This document shows, in pieces, positions 24,493 to 36,600 of a stretch of 64,000 nucleotides of DNA. Under the pieces are notes generated by a model. It was not told where the DNA came from. It ran no database searches and saw only the letters and a list, made by a program, of their open reading frames with translations. This stretch comes from Paragordius varius (lineage: Eukaryota > Nematomorpha): contig OZ176056.1 of assembly GCA_964247055.1 (NCBI GenBank), positions 3,596,001-3,660,000 of the forward strand, in the 5' to 3' direction. How positions within the stretch are numbered: position 1 is the stretch's first letter; every line of letters starts with the position of its first letter. A program made the translations under genes and the position numbers.

Positions 24493-25727
24493 CTAGCGTA
24501 AATCTCGTGCTGCTACGCAGCCAAAGGAAGTCCTTCGGACTTCTGGGGGGGGGGGGGGGGCTTTTTGAAAAAAGGGACAATAAAATGATCCACATATGTG
24601 GATTATTTCGAAACATTATTTAATAGCTATGATCTCAAATATCAAAACGGGGCATTAATATTAATATATTGTTTACTTGGGCGAAAAATAGATTCAAAAA
24701 ATTATTTTTGTGGACTTTTTTTTGAAAAAATGGTATTTTACGGGGGCAACGGGTAAAAAGAGGGCCTAAATTAAAAAAACCAGACGACTATGTTCGGCGC
24801 AATCGAAAATAACCAAACAAAATCATATTTGAAATTGAATGGTCCAACTAGGGTTGTGCTGACTAAGTCATGTAGTATTTTTTGACCATGGTCATTTGAT
24901 AAAACAGCTGTTTTTTGAAAAGCTACTAAATTTTTTTAGAAGAGAGATAGTAAGATTTTATTGTTTTTTAATATATTTTTAAAAAATTTAAATATGCTTT
25001 TAATAATATAATAAAAATTGTTAAACATGCATTCTTATAACATTAGATTCAAGCATTTCCAATTATTTCAAAAAAAACAATCACTTTGCAAAACATGCAA
25101 TTATTCCATATATGTGAACCAATAAAATCCTATAATTGGATATTTTTTATGATGAAAGAAAATGTAAAACAAACAAACTAGGTAAGAAATATCCAGTATT
25201 AAAAGCTATGTTTTTGATTCAAAAGGCCACAAACATGTGGTAAAATTCATTTCAAAACGAATTTTTTCATTATATTTGATTAAAAATATTTGTAGGTAAT
25301 AAATATTAAAAAAATAATATAAACTTTTAAGAAAAAACATGACATTATTAGTGAAACGCAAACGTAATCCGAACATTATTTTGACAATACAATATAGCAT
25401 GATACTTACTTAAGTAAAAGTGGTCATGACCACGGTCATGACCATGGTCGACCGGACCTTTTTGAAAAAGCAGTCAAATGCACAACCCTAGGTCCAACAC
25501 GTTCTCCGGAAAATTGTCTCAAAGACACGATATTTACATGTTTTCAAAAAAAACCCGTTTTTTACACGGAGTGGGCCCGAACTGGGGTCCTAATTCAAAA
25601 AAAGGGCGAAGCTATTGTCGGGGCATTCATTAATGATTATATTTTTTCGATATTTGGATTTGAATGCGTCTACCTGTTTTTCGACATATCACAAAGCCAG
25701 CATTTTCCATGTTTATAAATATATAGA
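24493..25727 (-). mobile_element. Non-autonomous Helitron interrupted by a hAT-type element
   Basis: On the minus strand the 3' end is ...ATTTACGCTAG (plus strand CTAG at 24493) and the 5' end is TCTATATATTTATAAAC... (GA at 25726-25727). Inside the 3' end are two hairpins (gctgc/gcagc around 24510, and gaagtcc/ggacttc around 24527-24543), followed by a G run of about 19. The interior is shared with the other Helitron copies. Positions 24849-25490 are a separate inserted element. Confidence 0.8.
24849..25490. mobile_element. hAT-type element nested in a Helitron, perfect 8-bp target duplication
   Basis: Ends TAGGGTTGTGC and GCACAACCCTA are exact inverted repeats, flanked on both sides by GGTCCAAC (24841-24848 and 25491-25498). 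642 bp, non-coding. Subterminal repeats of 'ggtcatgacca' / 'gaccatggtc' occur near both ends. The intact duplication and exact ends suggest it is among the younger insertions here. An 8-bp duplication and TAGGG-type ends point to hAT. Confidence 0.88.
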
Positions 25728-27677
25728 TTAATTATGACCCAATCATGTAATCAAAAATCTATTTTTCAACATTTTATTGATGTAGAAGAGTTTAGTTTAT
25801 ATACCGGCAACATGCCTAAAAATATCCTAAACTCAAGAAAATAGTGCTGAAAACAATCTTGCATATAAAAATTATTATTGCATCTTAGCTATTTTACGTC
25901 TTTTTAGCTAACTAGTCCTTTTAGAAGAGCATATGAATTCGAAAATTTCGGAAATTTTGATTCGTTGCTTTTTAAATGCATTTTATAATATATTTTGGAA
26001 TGAAGCATTCCGCTTTGCCAAAAATACCTAACTTATAAGCGCTTATTTTGTGATTTTTGATACTTTTTTTAAAAATCCCGTATGGCCCAAAACCAAGCCT
26101 TATACAAATCTTAATAAATTTTATCAAAAAAATATTCTGCCAGGAAATTTTTTGTCAGCACTGTGTATTTGAAAATTTTCCTTTCCCCAAAAATAAATCA
26201 AAGGCTTTTATATTTCATTTATAAATGAGCTGAGGTAATTTCAGGGTCCAAAAAAAGATGCGTGGATAACCCCAGAACAGAATATAATACGTTCTATACA
26301 ATATTTGATTGTACAAATTAAGCCTAAATAAACGGGTATATTTAATAATTTTGTTTTTTATAGGTAAGTACGACATAACATTCATATGCCTGTCTATCTA
26401 AAATTACTCTAGAGGTTTTAGCAAAAAAGATGATTTGAGAAGCGGGTAAATACAATGGTAATTTTGTCACCCTCTGCGCATTCAAAATCTTGATGTTTTT
26501 ATGAAATCTATCTTAAATTACCGTTATTTGCAGCGTGCTTAGCTATGGACCAAAAAAAATCGGCCCAGGATATAGTCTTATATATTCGGAAAATAAAGTT
26601 TAAAATGTTGGAGGTAAAAAGACTTTTGTAGTGGGAGAAAATGAAACAAAACTGGCCAGAAACGTAATATGAATGGTGATTGCAATATTATAAAACAGCA
26701 GCTAATACATGGAATATATTGACATTTTAGGTACCATTAAAAGACATTGCGCATGCTTCAGAAAATATAAGTTCGGCAATCAAAAAAATCAAAAACAATT
26801 TAAGTTTTGATTACAATTCAGTGATTTGCAATTAGTACCATCATGTGTAAATGTTCTGCTATTTGTTTCAGAATAAAACATAATATCTATAATATCCCAT
26901 GGACTTTTGCCGATTTTAGAACTTCATTACAAGTTTGGGTTTAGTAGGAATATTTTTATATCAATAAAAACATTTATAAAATTGTACCAAAATCAAAAAT
27001 ATACATTAGGCTTAACAAGCCACAGAATTTATAAAATGTTTTTAAATAATATTTTAAATTTTAGAATAAAGAATGCAACAATTTAACAAATAATGTATTT
27101 TGTAAAATTATCAATTATAATAAATTTCTTGATTTAAATGTTTCAAATCTCACATATTTTTATATGAGAACCCAATTTTTTCCTATATATATATATATAA
27201 TGTCGATGACAATAGGTATGATAAAATTAATCTAAATATTTTAAAGCTTTAAAACCGATCAGGCCTAACCCTAGTTGGATATTCTTTTTAACAACAGAGG
27301 CATAAAAAATGTTATGGGTTAAAAAAACATTCATTTTTGAAAGATACCAAATTTCCCCTCATCATATACGACATAGTATAATTACTTAGCCCCAAAAAAT
27401 TAAAAATTGAAAAAATGCGTTTAAATTTATTAATATAAAAGTGTGTGTAAATAAGGCTAGCTAAATTTGTTTTAACAAAAAAATGATTAAAATATAAAAA
27501 CGGGTTAAAATGAGATGATTTTTACTTTGTGGGTTATTCACATAATAATACATTTTTGTTGTTTTGTTAAAATATAAAAATGATTGGTGATTAAATGCAC
27601 TTAATTACATAAATAATAATAATAATAAAATATATTTTTACAGATATTTTACATGGTTAATTATATTAGAATAAAAG
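25728..27677. other. Gap between Helitron and ferritin 3' end
   Basis: AT-rich with no recognised exon. A slightly less AT-rich patch near 26520-26660 reads for about 28 codons (MDQKKSAQDIVLYIRKIKFK...) before a stop, but matches nothing I know and is within chance. The ferritin 3' untranslated region occupies the right edge. Confidence 0.45.
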
Positions 27678-29166
27678 TTATTTAGTTAATGTTTCAGACA
27701 GTTCTTTATCGAAAAGTGTTTCACCCAAACCACATCCCATTCGTTTAAGTCGTGTCATCCAACTTGACAATTGATTCAAACTATCAACTTGTTCAGTAAA
27801 GAAATGCGATTCCAAAAAATCCATAAGCTACATCATTTGATAGAAAAAAAACTTTTTAAAAAAAACATATTTTATGACCTATTTTACTCCTAATTTATAC
27901 TTCCAAAAACATTAGCGCATCAAAGGTGATGGTTTACTTTACCATTTAAAAGTTTGTGTTTTCATTATTTATACTAAAGTCCCATTTATATTTAAATTTT
28001 TCACTTGAATTATTTTTCATCAAAATTACTAAGGCAAAGCATCTTACATTATTTCACGCATGTCACATATCTTATTTTTCGACAACACAATCACCATATA
28101 AAAGCATTTTTTATCTTATGACAATATTTTAATCTGCTTCCATTCAGGGTGGTATATTTTACCGCGCATATATAAGAAAAAAATATAACATTATAATTAA
28201 TTTCAATTTCCGTACTAAATACCAAAGTTGGTCTTTAACAAAAATGGTTGTATATTATCATTTAACATATTAGTAGTCAAAAAACCATATTTTTAAGCAA
28301 ACATAATGTCACTAACACCGTAATTTATTGATTGGAATAACAACGCGAAAATATATCAGATTAAAAAAGATTACCGACCTCAAACATTGTTCTTCTACGG
28401 ATATATTCGCGACTGCTATGATAATTTTTGGCGTTTTTTTATTTATTTTCAGCCGAATCTTGGATTATATCTAACGTTTTTAAAAACTATCATCCTTAAC
28501 TACACAAATATTATTACACATAAAATATCTCAAAAACCTTAAAAAGTCGATCAAACCCCAAAAACAGTCTTTAGAGGTTTAAGGGTATATAATACATTTT
28601 TGGTAAGAAAAAATCTTTCTATGCAAAATTAACAGTCATAACCATTTTCGCAGATAAAAAAGATTCACCGAAAAAATATCAATAAGATTGTCATATTTAT
28701 ATCGTTTATCTAGTGCAGATTTTTAATCGGAATGTTAGTTGGCATAGAAAAATTATCTTTATTTTTACCATCCATGAAATAAATGATTGATATAAACTTT
28801 ATAAGATTTTTTATTGGGTAAAAAGAAGTTTTAAAACTACTTTATATAGTTAATTTATTTATTATTACATGGAAATCTTCGGAAAGGGCAGCTATATCAT
28901 GCAGTTTCCGAATGCTTTCATAAACTTGACTTTCGAGCTTAAACGCAGTTTGCAAAGCGGCCAATGGGGTATCCCACACATAAGAGGAATCTGGTTTCTG
29001 AAAATGGCAATTGAAGTCATTATGGTTTAGTTATTAAATTATAAAATTATTATTATTATCAAAATGTAGAATTTTTCATCCACTTTATTCTAATGTGTTT
29101 CAAAAAGAGTCATTAATATCTTTAAAAGCAATATTAATTAAAAATTATATCGTTAGTTTAAAGCTG

Positions 29167-29201
<35 letters not shown>

Positions 29202-30189
29202 AAATTTCATCTCACAATAAAATAAAATAAAAGGCGATTGTCCCAAATTCAACCAAAAATATAACTTAAACATATGATTATAAAAAAGATTTATGAAATG
29301 AGAAAAAAATGTAACTTGGTTTAATTATATATAGCAAATTTGTATTTTAATCTTTAAAATAGGTCCTACTAAAAGCAAAACAAATCCCAACAATATTATT
29401 TTTTAAGACACTCCTTATTTCAAATTTTTTTTCAGTGATAACAAGAAATTAAATTAGATTTTCTTAATTTTAAAGTACCAAGTACTTACTTGAATATCTT
29501 GAGCCAACAAGTTTCCACCTCTGAGGTTAAGGTAACGCATAAACTTTTCTGCATGTTCCCTTTCTTCGGCGGATGATTTAGCAAAAAATTTAGCGAACCC
29601 TGGCAAATTAACGTCATCCCGTTCAAAGAACATAGACTATTAAATTAAAAAAGTTTTTAGAGGCCCTACGCAATAAAAGTTTTAGCTAAATAAAAGTTGA
29701 AAGAATGTGTATCTATCAATTATAATAGTTTTAAGGCAGAGGGTTTAAAGGAGTACCCTTTATTTAAAAAAATTGCTGTTACTTTTTTAAAATTAATTTT
29801 ATAATTATTGATAGAACCTCAAATTTTACATTGACCCATGTTTTTTAAATCAATTACATAGATTAATAGTTGTTAATATATTTTTAACTATAAAACCCAA
29901 TATAATGAAAAAACTTGCCAAAAAATAAATAAAAAACTATTTTTTTTCATAAACAATGATTTCCATTTTATTTTACATAATTTTTAACAAAAAAATGTGT
30001 CATTTATTCTTAAGTGGGGATTGGACCTAGGCGTATCAACTTTTAAACATGTTTATGTTATTACATGTTTTATGATTGATGACAAACACAATATTTTAAT
30101 AAAAGAAAGAAAAAAACTTGTGCATTTCAAAGTGTCAAACGTTTTGCCAAGTTTTATTATTATTCATTTAACAATGGATTAATTATATA

Positions 30190-30221
<32 letters not shown>

Positions 30222-30536
30222 AATAAAAATCTTTTTACCATAAGATGATAAATATAACTAGCTCTATACTCCAAATTGACTTGGGACGAAATAGATATTT
30301 CACATTTGTCACATCGATGAAACAATGTCGCTTCACGCAATTTACTTTTAACTGATTTACGGGCAGTAAGTCCAGGGTTTACAACAAAGTTTGATATTGT
30401 TTTATCCGATTCATATTCTAATATGTTAAAATTGAGATACCATACCTTGTAATGTAGGACAATTATTAGCTTTATCTGAAGCGTGCCCAGTTAATACAAT
30501 CAAAGATATTATAAGAGTGTAAATATACATTTTCAT
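27678..30536 (-). CDS. Secreted ferritin, heavy-chain (ferroxidase) type, 5 exons
   Basis: Exons: 30536-30446, 30417-30239, 29636-29490, 28997-28869, 27827-27678; 231 residues. Residues 1-20 ([20 protein letters not shown]) form a signal peptide, so the product enters the secretory pathway, as in secreted ferritins of many invertebrates. The core is a four-helix ferritin bundle: [56 protein letters not shown]. By alignment to human H ferritin, all ferroxidase ligands are present: E80 (human E27), Y87 (Y34), E114 and E115 (E61, E62), H118 (H65), E161 (E107), Q195 (Q141). It should therefore oxidise Fe(II) and store iron. Intron 1 is 28 nt; the others are 602, 492 and 1041 nt. An IRE-like hairpin and a TATA box lie upstream. 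Confidence 0.95.
30418..30445 (-). other. 28-nt intron (ferritin intron 1)
   Basis: Starts GTATGG and ends TATTAG, phase 1, just after the signal peptide region (...PTLQ / E / YESDK). It contains TTTTAAC, a possible branch-point match, 8 nt before the acceptor AG end. Retention brings an in-frame TAA within seven codons. Confidence 0.9.
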
Positions 30537-30548
30537 ATTTAAAATATG

Positions 30549-30584
30549 TTCACAGGACAAAAACACTGAAATGTACGCTGTGAA
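30549..30584 (-). promoter_or_regulatory. IRE-like hairpin in ferritin 5' leader
   Basis: Minus-strand RNA from 30584 to 30549 forms a perfect 7-bp lower stem (UUCACAG with CUGUGAA) and carries the IRE loop sequence CAGUGU at its centre (30568-30563). Between them are a 3-nt/1-nt internal loop (CGU opposite C) and a partial upper stem (ACA with UGU) with three U-U oppositions next to the loop. True ferritin IREs have a 5-bp fully paired upper stem, so this is a degenerate or unusual form. It ends 13 nt before the ATG and would lie close to the cap. Confidence 0.5.
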
Positions 30585-30623
30585 AATATTTTTAAAAGGT
30601 TTTTTTGTTAGTTAGAAGGGACG

Positions 30624-30631
30624 GTTTTATA
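30624..30631 (-). promoter_or_regulatory. TATA box of the ferritin gene
   Basis: TATAAAAC on the minus strand, in a locally GC-richer context (CGCCTTATAAAACCG), 88 nt upstream of the ferritin ATG. Transcription would then start near 30600, giving a leader of about 60 nt. Confidence 0.6.
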
Positions 30632-31907
30632 AGGCGAGAATCATATGTATTGAGGTATGAATGGGATAAGAATAATAAAACCAAAATAATTTGGAAATTT
30701 AACACTTTATCCTTTGGAATATTTATTTTATGTTGCAACGATTGCATTTTAAACATGTATTTGACAGAGGCTAAAATAATATGATAAATTCCAAAATCAG
30801 GAAAAAAAAATTAATTATATATATAATCGGAGATTGATGTGTCTGAATTCAAATGGTACTTTTAATTATGGGGCTTACGAATGATATAATAAAGTTATTT
30901 GTAATTTTGATATATTACTCACTATTGTAAAAAAATTAGCGCACATCAGATAAAAATTCGTAAAAGCTAAATGCGTTATTTAAAAAATGGCATCATAATA
31001 ACATATTAGTTTAAAAGGCAAAAAATGTTTTATAAATTTTAAATTTTTTTGCCTTTTATAATAGATTATCTGTTAGATGAGGGCAAAAATACCAAGATTG
31101 CATAAATATAATAAAAGGTAGTAGATTGTTTAATATAGTAATGTAAAAGATGTATATGCCTAATACTATTTTGACTTTAGTTTTGTAGCCGATTATATCA
31201 AGGGGTATTACAGTGGATCGAAATATTAATGTTTGAAAGAGAAACTCAAACTTATTAATGCTTTTTCAACTTCTATCTAAAGGATTATAGCACCAAAACC
31301 ATTTAAAACAAACATTTAATTTAAAATATTACTGATTAAATATGATTATTTACATTTTTTGACCCCAATAGCTAAAAAGAAGGCGAAAAAATTTGAGTAT
31401 TTATCCAATTTTACACTGTAATCTCAAGCATATTAAAGGTTGGCATATTTATAAATTTGGCTCAATAGTAATATATTTTAAGATGCTCTAATTCAGGATC
31501 ACTCTGCAAAAAAGTTCCTCCAACGATAAAAATTGTAATATTAATTTTAGTATGACTTTATTTTGGCCTATTTATGATATTTATTGATAAACATGGGAAG
31601 ATTTCCATTACCTAAAAACTTTAATTTGTTGACAGTGATAAAGATTAGCACTTATAAATAAAAAAGCATAATGAGCCCTGAATATATGCTTTTATATGGA
31701 GCAGTTAGTATTAAATGTATGCCCCAAAACCAACCATAAGAAAGATACTTTTCATAAACAGAATATCTATATTTCATCAGTATTTGTTAAGGGCACTATA
31801 TAATCAGACCTATTTAATACAGATGTTATGTCGTCCGTTATAAATTAATGACAACCCTAGGCTTTGTGTCAGCTCTTGTCAAAATATGGAGAAAAATATA
31901 TCTAAAC
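30632..31907. other. Ferritin upstream region, nothing else recognised
   Basis: AT-rich sequence without a recognisable exon or a transposon with two ends. It should include distal promoter elements of the ferritin gene. Confidence 0.4.
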
Positions 31908-32275
31908 CAGGGGTGTTCAACACAAATGGTTTTGAGGCCTACATTTAAACTTGAAAATCCGGGGTTAAAAAACAGAACGAACCAATAGAACTTTATGACT
32001 GCTGCAAAAATAATTTATCCCTTTGCCAAACAATATATTAGAAATTTAAGCAATAAATGAAATATTTCTGAGTAAACTGCGGTATGAACACTAATATGTT
32101 TTAAAACAGTTTTGACCAAAAAACTTTAAAGGGCCACACCACATAAAAATAATTATTTCATAGCTAATTAACACATTTATAGATATTTATACTCTAAATA
32201 AATATATAAAAAAATAAATAAGTAATTCAGAGCCACAAAAGCACTTTTGGCCCATGAGCGGTTTAAGTACCACTG
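31908..32275. mobile_element. hAT-type miniature element, CAGGGGTGTTC family
   Basis: Left end CAGGGGTGTTCAACACAAAT; right end ...GGCCCATGAGCGGTTTAAGT followed by accactg, an imperfect inverse. The flanks (atctaaac / tttaaagg) are only weakly similar, so the target duplication has decayed or a boundary is slightly off. Non-coding. Confidence 0.6.
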
Positions 32276-32512
32276 TTTAAAGGGAAAAGGATGACATTTA
32301 TAATATTTAGTTATATCAAATCCTTGTAAACAAAATATTTTTGATAAATTACTCAATTTATATTATTTGGTATCATTTAATTTTACGTTGGCAGAAAGTC
32401 GGCTCACTGGCCTCATAATACGCGCCTGATCTAAACGCTCCCACAGCATTGACTTTTAAAAGAATTCTTTAAAATTTATCATTCCATATTGTATGGTTTT
32501 ATACAAGGGTGC

Positions 32513-32695
32513 GCAGGGGTGTCCGATAATAACTTTGCAGCCCGCCTGTTTAACCCAATGCGGCGGGCCGCATTTAATATATGGGCATTTACTCTTAATT
32601 TATTTAATTTAAACCATAAGAATGCAAAAAGCAAACGCAATAACATTTTCTTTCTTGCTAAATGGAAAGCTTATTTAGAATAATTATCTAAGAAA
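32513..32695. mobile_element. hAT-type miniature element, left part, cut by a Helitron
   Basis: Begins CAGGGGTGTCCGATAATAAC and contains GCGGCGGGCCGCATTTAATA, matching the element at 2438 in order of blocks. It stops abruptly where the Helitron 5' end begins at 32696. Confidence 0.6.
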
Positions 32696-32845
32696 TCTAT
32701 ATATTAATAAAAATGGAAAATGCTGGCTTTGTGATCTGGTACCGGAAAACCGGTAGACCCATTCAAATCCAAACATCGAAAAAATATAATCATTAATGAA
32801 TGCCCCGACAATAGCTCGTCCTTTTTTGAATTAGGCCCCCAGTTC
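32696..32845 (+). mobile_element. Helitron 5' fragment
   Basis: Starts TCTATATATTAATAAAAATG with the conserved 'gctggctttgtgatctg' and 'accggaaaaccggtagaccc' blocks, and matches the other Helitron copies until 'ggcccccagttc'. No 3' end attached. A further interior fragment follows at about 33021-33440, related to the module array at 60.0-61.7 kb. Confidence 0.7.
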
Positions 32846-33020
32846 AAATTATCCTATGCAATTGTTTCGATAAAAGAATGCATCTGAATATTCATAGTGC
32901 TTTTGGTTTTGGGGCCTACGAATGATAAAAGTGATTCCCCTATAACGTTTTCAACATCTGATTTTAATATCCATAATATGTTAGTAATTTAAAAGTTTTA
33001 TTCTCATTTTTCCTATCTAT

Positions 33021-33440
33021 AAAATGATCCATATATGCGGATTATTTAATAGCTATGATCTCATAGAATTTTCAAAACGGTGCATTCATACTAATATATT
33101 GTTTAGTGGTGTAAAGGCCCCAAATTGACGGCTAACGGAAAAAACTGCTACACTATTATTTTTACCTTTTTGTGGGTTAGAGCCTTTATTGAACTCTTAT
33201 GGCTTCTTAAGTTTTTTGAAAATTATTTCCAAAGCCACGCCATTTTCGTATGGCGTCTCAGTTTTAAACCGGTAGACCCTTGCCCATAGGCCTATATGGA
33301 AAAAGCGCCTTTATAGGGAAAATTTTGGAATCATCTTTGAGACAATCGTTTCGGGTTATTCGAAAAAATACCTCAACACTAAATCGTTATATGATGTATT
33401 TTTAGGGCATAAAGAGTTCAAAATTCATAATTTCACCCGT
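33021..33440. repeat. Helitron-interior fragments
   Basis: Contains 'atgatccatatatgcggatt' and 'acggtgcattcatactaata', shared with Helitrons at 24.5 and 53.8 kb. From 33190 it holds a module ('gaactcttatggcttctta', 'cgtatggcgtct', 'accggtagaccc') that recurs near 60380-60620. Fragmentary, no ends. Confidence 0.55.
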
Positions 33441-33674
33441 TAAAACATATTTTGACCAAAGTGTTTTAGTAAAATGATATCGACTATACCAAAATTTTTG
33501 ATCCTTTTATTTGAAAAAGTACGCTTAATAAAAAAATAAACTGATATAACCATACAAAAAAGCAACGTATATTTCGCAGATCCCGATACTATAAAATGTA
33601 ACAAATAAATAACTAGATAATTATAAATTTATTCAATATATTAATAACTTTATATAAAGCACATATAAATATAA

Positions 33675-36600
33675 TCACATAATGTAAACCTTTTCGACTT
33701 TACTAAAATCGAAAATTTCTTTCGTGATAGGACAAGTGACTTTATTATCATTCTGTGTAGCCATAGCTTGCAATGCCTAATCAACAAAGCATAAAATTAA
33801 ATTTTTTAATAAATTATATTGTATAAAAAGTGTATTAGTAAACGAAATGATATATAACAAAATAAATTTTGAGAGAATTGGTAAATCCAAAGTACTATGT
33901 CATTCCTTTATATTCTAAGAAAAATGGCAATTTTACATAAAAGTACATAAATATACAGTATTAAAAATTTATTATACAAATATCAAAAAATAAAATCATA
34001 GCCCTTTTCCTAAATAATCCATTTGTTAAGATTTTTTAAGATATGAAATATGAAAAAACAATATTTGGCTTTAAAAAGGGCACCGCCTACTTAACTCTAC
34101 ATTTAACTCAGATAATTGAATTCTAATATAAAAAGCTCTAATATTTAGGAAACATATCGCTTAGAAAAATTATTTAAGTTTCAACACAGAATCGTCACAA
34201 AGAGCAAAAAGTCAAACCTTACCTTTTTCCCATAAATTTGTCCGTTGGGTAACATTAAAGGGGGATTTTTATCATCTAAAATCTCTTGACTTATGCGACA
34301 CAAAAGCCGTGATTGTGTACTATGGGCATAGGGGAGATTCCTACTAACAAGGGCAAGTTTGGAATTGCATATTGGACATTTCGGGTTTTTAGCATATTTT
34401 TTATGATTTTTTGTGCATTCTTGGGCACCTTTTTCAATAGGGCAGGTGCAATTTTTGTCGTTTTCATTGTTTTTTGGGTTATTATTTAAAGAAGTTGATT
34501 GGGTTACTCGATTTTTCCGTTTTTTAGGTGAGGTGAAGTTCATATTACAATTAGCATTATCATCGGTATGATTGCTTTCTAGATCAGTCGCCATATCTGA
34601 GAGAAAAAATGTAAAATGATTTTATTTAATTTTCATAATTGCTGTAAAAAAATAATTTCTGAATTTATATTTAACTTAAAAATATGTATTTGCTATATAC
34701 CATTTACAATTCAAATTTACCCTCAAACAATTCAAATTCGCCCTTAAACGGTTCCAATTCACCCTTAAGTAATTCAAACCCTCGAACAATTCACTTCACC
34801 CTAAAAATAAATTATGAAATTTCGGTCTAATACAACTCATCATTAAAATTAAATATATTTTTATGGCAAAGTTTATTATTTTTTCGGCATTATTATGATT
34901 ACATTTAAATTTATTTTTTAAAAATTATAAATATAGGTAATATTTAATCTTAAAAAAACACATAATTTATTTTAGGGTGAATTTGAATTGTTCGAAGGTG
35001 AATATGAATTTAAGGGTGAATTTAAACTGTAAATTATACAAGTAAGTATGTTTATCATTACAAAACATTTATATTCATATCTTAAGATCTAAAAGCTTAA
35101 AAAATATTTTAATGTATTTCTTTTTACTTCTTAAACTTATTAAATTAAAATAAAATGGCACGATCTAAACTAAAAATGATGTTAAAGAGACAGAACTTAA
35201 AACTAAAAAACAAGTATTATTACAAAAAAACAACTATACTCTTTTAAACTTTGATTTTTCCCACATAAACCAATAATTCTCCAATTTTAAATTATATAAT
35301 TAAATGTATCTTATAAATTTCCATTCCCTGTTTCACGACCCAAAACGAAAATTTTATCATTAAAGAAATTTAATAATATGGTTTTATTGAAAAAAAAATG
35401 TTTGTTCTTTTGTTTTTACGTTTTATCTATTTATTTATTACATATCTAAAGAAAATTTTACAAAAATTATAAATTTATTATGAGACCCAAAAATTTATTT
35501 CATAAATGTATAATAATAATTGAAAAATTACCTTGATCCATTGAATTCTCGTCCGATTTCAGCAATTTTTTATCACATTTGGGTTCATAATTACATTGGC
35601 TAAAATAATTTAAAATTAAAAGTAAAAATTTGATTTGTTTCTGATACTAAAATTAGAATTAATGTAAAATAAGTTTGGTTTCTCTATTTAAAGATAACAA
35701 ATGGTTTAAAAATAATATTTGAATCAAGGCAATGAAATAGAGCTATAAACAAATCAAAAATTTATAAAAGAAATTTAACAATTATTTTATAAAACGTAAT
35801 TTTTTACGGAGTTTTAAGACTAGCCAATCCAGCTTGAATGATGACAGAAAAAACTGATTGTTTATGATCCAATTGATAAACTTTGTATAAGGCATCACGA
35901 AATAACATTACAAGTTTGTGCCACCTTGATTCATCCAAAAGATTCTAAAATTTTTACAATATTATATTTTTTAGCTTATTTTGCAAAATTATATAACAAT
36001 AATTTTTAAATTTATATTTGTGAAAGCAAAAAACATATAATATCATATAAAGAGTAAACACATAAAAAATATACATAACTTTGTTAATTCTGTTTTAAAT
36101 GGCCAAAAAATTGATGTTGTAAATGTAAAAAAGCAAGCATTAAATATTTGGTTTTTTTTATTCCAATATATTAGCAAAATGTGTTTTTAATAAAATATAA
36201 ATTATTAAAAATCATTCATTTATTTTTTGTTTGCGCTAAAAACTTGTATGATCATTTTATTTTTCCAGAATGTTTAACTACCATAAAATGGATAAAAACT
36301 GAAACTTTCTAATGTATCAAGTTAAGCGTTATTAAATTAACTTTAAATATTGATTAATTTATATTTTATAATACACTTGTAAAATAGGGCTATCTATATT
36401 GCCATAAATTACGATATATATTTATTATCATGAATTTTAATCGCGCGGTTCTTAAAACTACAATTTTATTTTTGATCTTTTAATACAATGTTTACCCTAT
36501 TTTAGTCTAAATAGTTTTCAGAAAAAAGTAGAACATAAAATTTTACAGCTTTTTGATATACAAAAGGATTGGTTGATCCATTTCAAAATAAACCGAAAAG

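Noticed and set aside
24543-24561. G run of about 19 bases, considered as a telomere-like or G-quadruplex site
   Set aside because: It lies at a fixed position in every Helitron copy and varies in length (about 7 to 19), so it is better explained as an unstable homopolymer in the element.
26520-26660. Short plausible coding patch (MDQKKSAQDIVLYIRK...)
   Set aside because: Stops after about 28 codons, no splice partners, no recognised family.
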